The notes: generated from the letters alone by a model not told the origin. A DNA stretch of 64,000 nucleotides from Sphingopyxis sp. PAMC25046 (GCF_004795895.1 NZ_CP039250.1:4069501-4133500); one strand, 5' to 3'; counted from the first letter of the stretch, positions 52,252 through 60,780 are shown. Translations and numbers: made by a program.

Positions 52252-52632
52252 TCAGCGCAGCGCGTCGATCTCGTCGGCGAGGCGGCGGTTATGGCTGGTG
52301 TAATATTGCTCGATGTCGGCAAGCCGGCGGTCGATGTCGCGGAAGCGCGACTTGATGTCGCGGGTCGATGCGGTCGGGTTGCTGCGCACACCCTGCCAGA
52401 ATTTCGCTTCCTCGGTCGAGCCGTAGAGCGCGAAGGGCTTCGGCGTTCCCATCCAGGCGACCATCCAGTAGGCGATCAGCGTCCAGGGAAAACCGCCCAT
52501 CAGGGTGAGCAGCACCGCGCCGACGCGAACCCAGAGGACGTCGATCCCGCTATAGTCCGCGATCCCCGCGCACACGCCGCTCCATTTGGCGTTCTGCTTG
52601 TCGAGATAGAATTTGGTGCGGCTGGCAGACAT
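52252..52632 (-). CDS. pspC: Phage shock protein C
   Basis: A 126-residue inner-membrane protein that senses envelope stress with PspB and releases PspF from PspA. The PspC domain has NAKWSGVCAGIADYSGIDVL and WVRVGAVLLTLMGGFPWTLI (residues 13-60). The tail from residue 85 is a coiled coil (SRFRDIDRRLADIEQYYTSH then NRRLADEIDALR) that resembles the ERYVTSD region of E. coli PspC and also the endings of the small genes downstream. Its start lies one base after the pspB stop. Confidence 0.93.
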   Translation of the reverse strand: MSASRTKFYLDKQNAKWSGVCAGIADYSGIDVLWVRVGAVLLTLMGGFPWTLIAYWMVAWMGTPKPFALYGSTEEAKFWQGVRSNPTASTRDIKSRFRDIDRRLADIEQYYTSHNRRLADEIDALR

Positions 52633-52633
52633 C

Positions 52634-52912
52634 TCAGTTCCTCCGGTTCGTCATGTTTTCGAGCTGCGCCAGTTCTTCATCGCTGCGTACCGCGGGGCGG
52701 AAGTCGGGATGGTCGGCGCTGATGATACGTTCGACAGTATGGAGACGATTCTCGAGCCGCCGAGCCGTATCGTAGAGTTCGTCGAGCAGCTGTTCATCTT
52801 CTCCGGTCAGCGTCTTGGCCTGTTTCCACTTGGTAATGTAGTGGAGGATCAGCCAGGGCAGACCGAGGAAGAGCGTTCCGATGACGATCGGGACAATGAT
52901 GACTTCTTCCAT
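52634..52912 (-). CDS. pspB: Phage shock protein B
   Basis: A 92-residue protein with one N-terminal membrane helix (IIVPIVIGTLFLGLPWLILH) and a cytosolic coiled coil. It matches E. coli PspB in order and motifs: LPWLILHYITKWKQ after the helix, then LLDELYDTARRLENRLHTVE and RIISADHPDF (E. coli has ESILDAEHPNW). It is about 18 residues longer than E. coli PspB at the C-terminus. It works with PspC as the sensor pair. It starts 12 bases after pspA. Confidence 0.9.
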   Translation of the reverse strand: MEEVIIVPIVIGTLFLGLPWLILHYITKWKQAKTLTGEDEQLLDELYDTARRLENRLHTVERIISADHPDFRPAVRSDEELAQLENMTNRRN

Positions 52913-52924
52913 CGGTCCGGCTCC

Positions 52925-53587
52925 TCAATTCTTGCCCTGCGCGGCCTTCAGCGCGGCGAGTTCGTCGGCAACCTTGTCGGCGGCCTGCAGTTCGGCGATC
53001 TCCTCGTCGAGCGACTTCTTGTAGCCGAGACCCAGCGCATCGGCACGGCCTTCGGCTTCGTCGACGCGGCGTTCGAGGATTTCGAAGCGCGAGAAGGCGT
53101 CTTCGACACGGTCGCCGTTGGTCATCTCGCGCAGCTTGAATCGGTTCTCGGCGCTTTCGAGGCGGTTGACCACGCTCGACTGGCGCGCGCGGGCTTCCGA
53201 AAGCTTCTTCTGCAGCTTGGCGATGTCGGCCTCATAGCCGGTCAGCGCGTCGTCGAGGACGGCGATCTCGGCCTTGAGACGCTCGGCCATGTCGCCCGCC
53301 TTCTGCTTTTCGACGAGCGCGGCGGTGGCGAGGTCCTCGCGGTCCTTCGACAGCGCGAGTTCGGCCTTTTCCTTCCAGCTGTCCTGCAGGCTTTCGAGTT
53401 TGGCGATATGGCGGCGCATCTCCTTCTGGTCCGCGATCGTGCGGGCGGCGGAGGCGCGGACTTCGACGAGCGTTTCGTTCATCTCGAAGATGATCTGGCG
53501 GATCATCTTTTCCGGATCCTCGGCCCGGTCGAGCAGATCGGTGACGTTGGCGGCGATGATGTCGCGGGTTCGTGAGAAAATACCCAT
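52925..53587 (-). CDS. pspA: Phage shock protein A
   Basis: A 220-residue ESCRT-III-related coiled-coil protein, almost the same length as E. coli PspA. It begins MGIFSRTRDIIAANVTDLLD with the membrane-binding amphipathic helix, then DRAEDPEKMIRQIIFEMNET, then long coiled coils. PspA binds stressed inner membrane and, unstressed, inhibits PspF. The ATG at 53587 is chosen for the conserved N-terminus and the GACAGGAG ribosome site. It is preceded by a terminator-like hairpin that separates it from the first small gene of the operon. Confidence 0.96.
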   Translation of the reverse strand: MGIFSRTRDIIAANVTDLLDRAEDPEKMIRQIIFEMNETLVEVRASAARTIADQKEMRRHIAKLESLQDSWKEKAELALSKDREDLATAALVEKQKAGDMAERLKAEIAVLDDALTGYEADIAKLQKKLSEARARQSSVVNRLESAENRFKLREMTNGDRVEDAFSRFEILERRVDEAEGRADALGLGYKKSLDEEIAELQAADKVADELAALKAAQGKN

Positions 53588-53628
53588 TTGAAACTCCTGT
53601 CGAAAACGTAAGACCTGTGTCTGTTTAT

Positions 53629-53680
53629 AAAAAAGGCTGGTGCCGGGGCGGGGCAAGGGGGGAGAGTGCCCCGGCACCAG
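53629..53680 (-). terminator. Terminator-like hairpin between the leader peptide gene and pspA
   Basis: On the minus strand a perfect 13-base stem CTGGTGCCGGGGC / GCCCCGGCACCAG encloses about 18 bases and is followed by CCTTTTTTATAA. It has every mark of an intrinsic terminator, yet it lies inside the psp operon, 7 bases after the small gene and about 40 bases before pspA. Confidence 0.8.
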
Positions 53681-53686
53681 TGCCGG

Positions 53687-53857
53687 TCAGGCCATCGGAC
53701 TGACCGCCGGGGTCGAAGCAGCACCGACCAGGCCGACGACCGGGAGGCCGGCAGCGTTGGCGGCTGTGGCAGGATAGTCGATCGCGCCGACGAGGACGGC
53801 CAGCGCACCCAACGCGCTGAACGCGAAAGTAGCGGCCTGGGCAATCTTCGTTTTCAT
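53687..53857 (-). CDS. Small hydrophobic protein, first gene of psp operon
   Basis: A 56-residue protein. It starts MKTKIAQAATFAFSALGALA and continues into a second hydrophobic stretch, so it could be an exported peptide with a signal-like N-terminus or a small membrane protein. The rest is rich in Ala, Gly, Val and Pro (ANAAGLPVVGLVGAASTP). I recognise no family. Its ribosome site is AGGAAGG, and the sigma-54 promoter lies about 50 bases upstream. It would be the most abundant product of the psp transcript if the following hairpin terminates. Function unknown. Confidence 0.75.
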   Translation of the reverse strand: MKTKIAQAATFAFSALGALAVLVGAIDYPATAANAAGLPVVGLVGAASTPAVSPMA

Positions 53858-53914
53858 CGTTTCGACCTTCCTGTTTGCTGCACCGGAGCGCTGTGCGCCG
53901 GTTCGCTGAAATCT

Positions 53915-53932
53915 TTGCAGGAGGCGTGCCAA
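53915..53932 (-). promoter_or_regulatory. Sigma-54 (-24/-12) promoter of the psp operon
   Basis: On the minus strand the sequence is TTGGCACGCCTCCTGCAA, with GG and GC exactly 10 bases apart. It is nearly identical to the promoter at 24392-24409. The predicted start is near 53906, about 50 bases before the first small gene. Confidence 0.88.
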
Positions 53933-53995
53933 TTGCTGGAAACGGCAGAAAAGTGGGAAACTTCACTCGCGACTGCCTGTTCGTTGCAATTTGAC

Positions 53996-54023
53996 TTGCC
54001 AATCAGCGGGAAAATTTGCCAAT
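53996..54023. promoter_or_regulatory. Candidate PspF upstream activating site and pspF operator
   Basis: A direct repeat TTGCCAAT at 53996-54003 and 54016-54023, 20 bases (two helical turns) apart, with GGGAAAAT between. The segment aligns with the element at 24483-24507 upstream of the second sigma-54 promoter. It sits 90-117 bases upstream of the psp start and ends just before the pspF start codon, so bound PspF could also repress its own gene. Confidence 0.55.
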
Positions 54024-54031
54024 GATTGGGA

Positions 54032-55057
<1,026 letters not shown>

Positions 55058-55073
55058 CCGGCCTAGTCTTCAT

Positions 55074-55145
55074 CGTCAGGCCGGACTCGATCCGGCATCC
55101 ATAACGCGGCCGCCGCGTGGGTCCCGGATCGAGTCCGGGATGACG
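55074..55145. repeat. Intergenic palindromic repeat, family A, copy 7
   Basis: Arms CGTCAGGCCGGACTCGATCC and GGATCGAGTCCGGGATGACG with a centre of about 32 bases, between the convergent pspF and lipoprotein genes. Confidence 0.87.
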
Positions 55146-55154
55146 AATGGCGCA

Positions 55155-55664
55155 TTACCCGTTCGGCAACCCTGCGCTCAGTGCCTCGATCACCGCGTCC
55201 TGCGTCGAGACCATGTCGGCGAGCCGGTCGCGCAGCGCATAGATGTCGGGCAGGCCGTCGATCTGCTCGTCCACGCTGCGATCGAGATACAGCCGGTCGA
55301 TGTCGGCCAGCGCGGCGGTAAGCGGCGCGCGCGCGGCGACGAGGCGCGAGATCGCCTGCTGCGCGACGACCCAGCGTTCGCCGGCGACCGGCGCGCCGGC
55401 CGCGGCCGCCACGAGCGAGGCGGCGGCGGCGCGCTCGGCGGCGAAAGCCTGTTGCCCGGCGGCGGCATCAGCCTCCCAGCGGTCGAGCCGTCCGGCGAGG
55501 TCGGCGGGGAGCGGTCCGGGCGGCGCCACGACGACCGCGGGCGGCGCGACATCGAATCGCCCCTCGACCGCGCGCTTCGCCAACGAAGGGCCGTCATTGG
55601 ACTGAGTCGCGGCACAGGCGGGCAGCGACAGAAACAACGGGGTGAAAAGAAGGACGCGCTTCAT
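55155..55664 (-). CDS. Hypothetical lipoprotein
   Basis: A 169-residue protein with a lipoprotein signal (MKRVLLFTPLFLSLPACAAT; the cysteine in LPAC is the likely lipidation site). The mature part is Ala-rich and largely helical (RLDRWEADAAAGQQAFAAER, DIDRLYLDRSVDEQIDGLPD), with the look of an anchored helical bundle. I recognise no family. It converges on pspF; a link to envelope stress would be guesswork. Confidence 0.65.
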   Translation of the reverse strand: MKRVLLFTPLFLSLPACAATQSNDGPSLAKRAVEGRFDVAPPAVVVAPPGPLPADLAGRLDRWEADAAAGQQAFAAERAAAASLVAAAAGAPVAGERWVVAQQAISRLVAARAPLTAALADIDRLYLDRSVDEQIDGLPDIYALRDRLADMVSTQDAVIEALSAGLPNG

Positions 55665-55775
55665 CGCCGCCCCTGATATGGTCGCTCCCGTGGCGCAGCA
55701 AGTGCCGAATCGGGCGCGCGCGCAATAATCGGCACCGCCGCCGCGCTTTCGGATAAAAAGCGCGGAAATATGCGG

Positions 55776-55804
55776 TTGACAGCACGGGCCTGGCTCGCTA
55801 GTGG
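55776..55804 (+). promoter_or_regulatory. Putative rplU promoter
   Basis: A perfect -35 TTGACA (55776-55781) with a 17-base spacer to TAGTGG, about 90 bases before rplU. The -10 element is poor, but the position is right for this strongly expressed operon. Confidence 0.45.
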
Positions 55805-55893
55805 CGCTGACTTTCCCGCATGCCGGAAAAATCGCCTGCTCTGGCGGGTGACTGGCAGCGCGGGTGTTCTAGTTTCTGATTGGATGGAAGACC

Positions 55894-56385
55894 ATGTTCG
55901 CAATCGTGCGCACGGGCGGAAAGCAGTATCGCGTTGCCGCCGGAGACAAGATCGCCGTCGAGAAGATCGAGGGTGAAGCCGGCGACACCGTGTCGCTGGG
56001 CGACATCCTGCTGGCCGGCGACGGCGGCGAGGTGAAGGATGCGAAGGGTCTCGTCGTTTCGGCCGAGATCATCGCCCAGACGCGCGGCGAAAAGGTCATC
56101 GTCTTCAAGAAGCGCCGCCGGCACAATTACCGCCGCCGCAACGGCCACCGCCAGTCGCTGACGCTGCTGCGCATCCTTGCCGTCGGCGATGCCAAGAAGG
56201 CCGCGCCGAAGAAGGAAGCCGCTCCGAAGGCAGAGGCCGCTCCGGCCGCCGAAGCCAAGGCTGCGCCCGCGAAGGAAGCCGCGCCGAAGAAGGCCGCTGC
56301 TCCCAAGAAGGAAGCTGCGCCCAAGGCCGAAACCGCCGAAAAGAAGCCCGCTGCCAAGAAGGCAGCCCCCAAGAAGGACGCCTGA
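55894..56385 (+). CDS. rplU: 50S ribosomal protein L21 with Ala/Lys-rich C-terminal extension
   Basis: A 163-residue L21. Residues 1-103 are the ordinary protein ([40 protein letters not shown]), which contacts 23S rRNA. From residue 104 follows a low-complexity tail of about 60 residues with repeats of [13 protein letters not shown] type, similar to histone H1-like sequences. E. coli L21 has 103 residues, so the tail is an added, lineage-type extension, also known from other sphingomonads. It is followed by rpmA after 48 bases. Confidence 0.96.
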   Translation: MFAIVRTGGKQYRVAAGDKIAVEKIEGEAGDTVSLGDILLAGDGGEVKDAKGLVVSAEIIAQTRGEKVIVFKKRRRHNYRRRNGHRQSLTLLRILAVGDAKKAAPKKEAAPKAEAAPAAEAKAAPAKEAAPKKAAAPKKEAAPKAETAEKKPAAKKAAPKKDA

Positions 56386-56433
56386 GCGCGGAAACGCCGC
56401 TCGGCCTCTCGAACGAATTAAGGAGCATCAGTC

Positions 56434-56703
56434 ATGGCACATAAGAAAGCAGGCGGTTCTTCGCGCAACGGTCGCGACTCAGCCGGCCGCCGCCTTGGCG
56501 TGAAGAAGTTCGGCGGTCAGGAAGTGATCGGCGGCAACATTATCGTGCGCCAGCGCGGTACCAAGGTGTACCCGGGCGCCAACGTCGGCATGGGCAAGGA
56601 TCACACGCTGTTCGCCACCGCCGACGGCCGCGTCCGATTCCACGACGGCAAGCTCGGCCGCAAATATGTATCGGTCGACATGATGGCCGAAGCCGCCGAA
56701 TAA
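56434..56703 (+). CDS. rpmA: 50S ribosomal protein L27
   Basis: An 89-residue L27 with the conserved N-terminus [20 protein letters not shown] that reaches towards the peptidyl-transferase centre, and [20 protein letters not shown]. No N-terminal cleavage motif of the Firmicutes type is present. It is co-transcribed with rplU. A terminator-like hairpin lies about 80 bases downstream. Confidence 0.98.
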   Translation: MAHKKAGGSSRNGRDSAGRRLGVKKFGGQEVIGGNIIVRQRGTKVYPGANVGMGKDHTLFATADGRVRFHDGKLGRKYVSVDMMAEAAE

Positions 56704-56780
56704 GGACGATCGCTGACGGGTCGTCCATCCAAGGGATGACCCGGAGCTGTCCTTTCCGCGCATAGCGGAAACAAGGTTCG

Positions 56781-56818
56781 AAAAGAGGGAGACGGGTCAC
56801 CCCGGACTCCCTTTTTTC
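56781..56818 (+). terminator. Terminator of rplU-rpmA
   Basis: AAAAGAGGGAG pairs imperfectly with CTCCCTTTTTTCTT around a GC-rich centre (GGGTCACCCC), followed by a T-run. A probable intrinsic terminator with a bulge. Confidence 0.6.
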
Positions 56819-56956
56819 TTGTCCGAAATCCGCAGTCTAGCGGGGCCGTTGTTGGCAATGGGCGCGAAAACGGGGCCTTCCATCTCCCTCCATATCGAAT
56901 GTCGTCAAAGCGTCACCATCTGGCGCCAAGGCGACTGGCATTGGGAGTTTGAAAAG

Positions 56957-57553
56957 ATGTTCGCGCGTACCGAAAGACTGTTGCTGCGGCCCGGCTGGCT
57001 CGAAGACGCCCCCGCGCTCGCCCGTGCGATCGGCGAAGAGGTGGTGGTCCGCAATCTCGCGACCGCGCCCTGGCCCTATGGCGAGGCGCAGGCGCAGGAA
57101 TTTCTGGCGAAGCCGATCAATCCCGATCAACCGCGTTTCCTGATCTTCGCCCGTACCGGCGGCGCGCCGCGCCTCGTCGGCGGCTGCGGCATTTCGCCGA
57201 GTCCGGAAGGCGAACTCGAAATGGGTTACTGGATCGCGCGGCCCTATTGGGGTCTCGGTTTTGCGACCGAGGCGGGGCGCCAGCTCCTCCACATCGCGCG
57301 CGCGATGAACCTGCCCCGATTGTCGGCGGGCCATTTCCTCGACAATCCGGCGTCGGGCGCGGTGCTGCGCAAGCTGGGTTTTAAGCCCACCGGCAAGGTC
57401 GCGCAGCGTTACAGCCTGGCGCGCGGCGGCGAAGCGGCGTGCGCGCTGTTCGAGGAAGGCGACGCCGATGCCGATGGCGGCGTCACCCCGATGCGAAGCC
57501 GCATCGGGGTGGACGAGGATTTCCGCGAGGATATCAGACTGATGGCGGCGTGA
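56957..57553 (+). CDS. GNAT family N-acetyltransferase
   Basis: A 198-residue acetyltransferase of the RimJ/RimL type. It starts MFARTERLLLRPGWLEDAPA. The core has GELEMGYWIARPYWGLGFAT, with the acetyl-CoA loop in WGLGFATEAGRQLL, and the conserved HFLDNPASGAVLRKLGFKPT. The target is unknown. The frame is open upstream into the rpmA terminator region; the ATG at 56957 gives the family N-terminus and follows a weak ribosome site. It is a separate unit from rplU-rpmA. Confidence 0.9.
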   Translation: MFARTERLLLRPGWLEDAPALARAIGEEVVVRNLATAPWPYGEAQAQEFLAKPINPDQPRFLIFARTGGAPRLVGGCGISPSPEGELEMGYWIARPYWGLGFATEAGRQLLHIARAMNLPRLSAGHFLDNPASGAVLRKLGFKPTGKVAQRYSLARGGEAACALFEEGDADADGGVTPMRSRIGVDEDFREDIRLMAA

Positions 57554-57560
57554 AAGTTAG

Positions 57561-57638
57561 CGTCGCCCCCGCGAAGGCGGGGGCCGCTATCGATCTGGCG
57601 CAAGGTTGCCGGCGGCCCCCGTCTTCGCGGGGGCGACG
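57561..57638. repeat. Intergenic palindromic repeat, family A (subtype CCCGCGAAGG), copy 8
   Basis: Arms CGTCGCCCCCGCGAAGGCGG and CGTCTTCGCGGGGGCGACG, with further inner pairing (GGGGGCCGC/GCGGCCCCC). It resembles copy 3 more than the CCGGACTTGATCCGG copies. It lies between convergent genes. Confidence 0.85.
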
Positions 57639-57644
57639 ACTTTC

Positions 57645-58238
57645 CTACCCCCGCATCTTGTTGACCATGCCCATGATGTCGTCGAGTGGATTGCCGTCGC
57701 CGTCCATGTCGAGCATCTTGCCCAGGCCGCCCAATCCGCCGCCGAAACCGCCGGCGGACGGGGCCGCGCCGCCGCCCATCGCGCCGCCGAGGACATTGCC
57801 GAGCATGCCGCCGAGGCCGCCGCTCGCGCTGCCCTGCCCGCCCTGCTTCGCCATATAGCCCGCGACCATCATCGCCAGCATCGGCAGCATCTGCTTGAGC
57901 AATCCCGAGTCGATCCCGGTCTGCGCCGCCGCCTGTCCGGCGACCGTACGGCTGACATCCTTCGACCCGAAAATCTGGCCGAGTACGTCATTGCCCTGGC
58001 TCACCGGCGTCGGCTGCGACCCGAGCACCGAGTCGAGCAATCCGCCGCCGCCAAGCTGGCCGAGCAGTCCGCCCAGCCCCTCGACTCCGCCGCCGCCTTG
58101 TGCCTGTTTCTTGAAACCGCCGAGGATCGCGGGAAGCAGCGCGTCGGCGCCCTGTTTCGCCGTGGCAGGCGGGATGCCCAGCTCCTTCGCCATCGATTCG
58201 ATGCCGCCGGCCTGCGCCAAAATATCGGTCAGATTCAT
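57645..58238 (-). CDS. DUF937 (YidB-like) protein
   Basis: A 197-residue protein beginning MNLTDILAQAGGIESMAKEL, followed by GADALLPAILGGFKKQAQ, the DUF937 pattern. The second half is Gly-rich low complexity (GGLGGLLGQLGGGGLLDSVL; GSASGGLGGMLGNVLGGAMG), typical of the family, and it ends with DMDGDGNPLDDIMG, which resembles a calcium-binding loop. No function is established. A similar Gly-rich plan occurs in YidB of E. coli. Confidence 0.82.
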   Translation of the reverse strand: MNLTDILAQAGGIESMAKELGIPPATAKQGADALLPAILGGFKKQAQGGGGVEGLGGLLGQLGGGGLLDSVLGSQPTPVSQGNDVLGQIFGSKDVSRTVAGQAAAQTGIDSGLLKQMLPMLAMMVAGYMAKQGGQGSASGGLGGMLGNVLGGAMGGGAAPSAGGFGGGLGGLGKMLDMDGDGNPLDDIMGMVNKMRG

Positions 58239-58413
58239 GGATCATACTCCCGCTACGGCACGGATCGGACCGCACCGATGCGCCGCAGTATAGCAGCAGG
58301 CGGGATCGGGAGGAGTCGTCATTTGGCTGTCATTCTCAATTGCATAGTCCTAGCCTGCACCTGTGCGACTCGCCCTTCCGGGGAGCGCCGTGGTTTCTAG
58401 TGGGAGCTACACA

Positions 58414-58812
58414 ATGAGCATTTTCGGCAAGATCAAGGACGCCATTTTCGGCAAGAAGGCTGTCGCCGCGGAACCCGCCGCCCCGGCTGCGCCCAGTCCC
58501 GTCGGCACCGCGCTCGACGCCGCGACGCAGGCCATGGCGTCGGCCGCCGCCGCGCCGGTCGACGTCGACGCGATCCTCACCGCCGAGGCGGCGAAGGCCG
58601 GGCAGGATCTCAACTGGCGCACGTCGATCGTCGACCTGATGAAGCTGCTTGGCATCGATTCGAGCCTCGCCAACCGCAAGGAGCTGGCGCAGGAACTCGG
58701 CTATACCGGCGCGCTCGACGGCAGCGCCGAAATGAACATCTGGCTGCACAAGGCGGTGATGCGCGAGCTCGCGGCGAACGGCGGCAAGGTGCCCGCCGAC
58801 CTTACCGATTGA
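58414..58812 (+). CDS. DUF3597 family protein
   Basis: A 132-residue protein. It begins MSIFGKIKDAIFGKKA, a membrane-surface-like N-terminus found throughout the family, then an Ala/Pro linker, then the conserved domain with DLNWRTSIVDLMKLLGIDSS and RKELAQELGYTGALDGSAEM (residues 65-115). This matches DUF3597, which resembles LysM-adjacent domains of unknown function. A good terminator follows. It is a monocistronic unit. Confidence 0.87.
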   Translation: MSIFGKIKDAIFGKKAVAAEPAAPAAPSPVGTALDAATQAMASAAAAPVDVDAILTAEAAKAGQDLNWRTSIVDLMKLLGIDSSLANRKELAQELGYTGALDGSAEMNIWLHKAVMRELAANGGKVPADLTD

Positions 58813-58833
58813 TAGACGGTCCATAATTTTCGA

Positions 58834-58871
58834 CGGGGGTCGGGAAGGCAGAGGCTTTCCCGGCCCCTTTT
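58834..58871 (+). terminator. Terminator of the DUF3597 gene
   Basis: GGGGGTCGGGAAG pairs with CTTTCCCGGCCCC (one G-T pair) around a loop of about 8 bases, then TTTT. Confidence 0.75.
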
Positions 58872-58935
58872 CGTTGACCCGCGCGCCCGCCCGCCTAGAC
58901 AGGTTTCAACAGAAACAAGTCGCAGGGAGCCGCCA

Positions 58936-60780
58936 GTGCAACATCCGCTTTCCACCCCCGTCAGCCGCCGCCACACGCTAGCCGCGCTTGGCGCGGGCTC
59001 CGCCGGACTCGCCATCGCCGGTCCCGCCGCGGCGCTGCAGGACGCGCCCGGGAGCGATGCGCAGCAACTGCTCGACTCAGTCGCCGACAATCTGCTCGCG
59101 AAATCGCCCGAGGGCGCGACCTCGCTCGGCATCGACACCGGCGCGCGCGCGGCGATGCGCGGGCAGCTCGGCGACCGTTCGGCGGCGGGCGTGCAGGCGC
59201 TCGCCGACACGCTGAAGACCGACGTCGCGCGCGTCCGCGCCTTTGACAAGGGCGGGCTCGACCATCAGGCGCGCACCAGCCTGGCGGTGGTCGAAAGCGC
59301 CTACGACGTCGCGCTCGCGGGCTTCGCCCTCCCCTATGGCGACGTTGCGGTCGGCGGGTGGCGCAACACGCCCTATGTCGTGATCCAGAATGTCGGCGCC
59401 TATCTCGACATTCCGAAATTCCTCGACAGCGATCATCCGGTGAAAAGCTCGGCCGATGCCGAAGCCTATCTCGCGCGCCTCAATGCCTTTCCGGGCGTGC
59501 TCGACGGCGAAACCGAGCGGCTGAAGGCGGCGGGCGGGCTGGGGCTGGTCGCCCCCGCCTTCCTGATCGACAAGGCGGTGAAGCAGATGGAGGCGACGGT
59601 CGCCGACGCGAAGGCGGGCGGGTCGATGGTCGAAAGCCTCGTACGGCGCACCGGCGACGCGAAGATCGCCGGCGACTGGAACGCGCGCTCGGCAAAGATC
59701 GTGCAGGGTCCGGTCGCCGCGGCGCTCGAACGCCAGCTCGCCGAGCTGAAGGCGCAGCGGCCGAAGGCGACGATGGACGCCGGCATGTGGGCGCGCCCCG
59801 GCGGCGACGAATGGTATGCGTGGGGCCTCCGCGCCTCGACGACGACGCGCATGACCCCCGACGAAATCCACGCGATGGGCCGCGAAGAACTCGCCGAACT
59901 CCACGGCCGGATGGACCCGATCCTGAAGAAGCTCGGCTATACGCAGGGCTCGGTCGGCGACCGGATGAACGCGCTCGCCAAGGATCCCAAATATAAATTC
60001 CCCGACAATGATCGGGGCCGCGCCGAGATCGTCGCCTATATCCAGACCTGGCTCGGCAAGATCCGCGCCGAACTGCCGCGCGCCTTCCGCACCCTCGTGA
60101 AGGGCAATGTCGAGGTGAAGCGGCTGCCGCTCGCCGAGGAACCCGGCGCGCCCGCGGCCTATGGCGGCGCGGGGTCGATCGACGGCAGCATTCCGGGACG
60201 CTTCTGGATCAATTTGCGCACGACCGAGCTGCACAGCAAATATTCGCTGCCCGATCTGACGATGCACGAGGCGATCCCGGGCCATGCCTGGCAGGGCGAA
60301 TATGCGCATTCGATGCCGCTGATCCGCACGATGCTGGCGTTCAACGCCTATAGCGAAGGCTGGGCACTCTATGCCGAGCAGCTCGCCGACGAGCTTGGCC
60401 TCTACGACGATTTCGAGGTCGGGCGCTTGGGCTATCTCCAGTCGCTCGCCTTCCGCGCCTGCCGCCTCGTCGTCGACACCGGCCTCCACGCCAAGCGCTG
60501 GACGCGCCAGCAGGGAGTCGATTTCTTCGTTAAGGAGAATGGCTCTAACCCGCTTGAGGTCGCGAGCGAGGTCGACCGCTATTGCAGCTGGGCCGGGCAA
60601 GCGTGCGGATACAAGGTGGGGCACAGCGAAATCGTGCGCCAGCGCGGCCTCGCGCAGAAGGCGCTGGGCGCGAAGTACGACCTCCGCGATTTCAACGACG
60701 TTGTGGTCAAGGGCGGCAACGTTCCGCTCGACGTGCTCGCGAAGAATGTCGATGAATATGTGAAGGGGGCGAAGGCATGA
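58936..60780 (+). CDS. DUF885 family exported peptidase-like protein
   Basis: A 614-residue protein with a Tat signal (VSRRHTLAALGAGSAGLAIA). The DUF885 domain fills the rest; its zinc-peptidase-like motif is LTMHEAIPGHAWQGEYAH (HExxxGH type, near residue 445), with a downstream acidic residue in FNAYSEGWALYAEQLADELG. Members are predicted metallocarboxypeptidase-like or M1/M32-related proteins; a substrate is not established. Translation starts at GTG 58936. It overlaps the next gene by 4 bases (ATGA), and that gene also carries a HExxH motif. Confidence 0.88.
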   Translation: MQHPLSTPVSRRHTLAALGAGSAGLAIAGPAAALQDAPGSDAQQLLDSVADNLLAKSPEGATSLGIDTGARAAMRGQLGDRSAAGVQALADTLKTDVARVRAFDKGGLDHQARTSLAVVESAYDVALAGFALPYGDVAVGGWRNTPYVVIQNVGAYLDIPKFLDSDHPVKSSADAEAYLARLNAFPGVLDGETERLKAAGGLGLVAPAFLIDKAVKQMEATVADAKAGGSMVESLVRRTGDAKIAGDWNARSAKIVQGPVAAALERQLAELKAQRPKATMDAGMWARPGGDEWYAWGLRASTTTRMTPDEIHAMGREELAELHGRMDPILKKLGYTQGSVGDRMNALAKDPKYKFPDNDRGRAEIVAYIQTWLGKIRAELPRAFRTLVKGNVEVKRLPLAEEPGAPAAYGGAGSIDGSIPGRFWINLRTTELHSKYSLPDLTMHEAIPGHAWQGEYAHSMPLIRTMLAFNAYSEGWALYAEQLADELGLYDDFEVGRLGYLQSLAFRACRLVVDTGLHAKRWTRQQGVDFFVKENGSNPLEVASEVDRYCSWAGQACGYKVGHSEIVRQRGLAQKALGAKYDLRDFNDVVVKGGNVPLDVLAKNVDEYVKGAKA

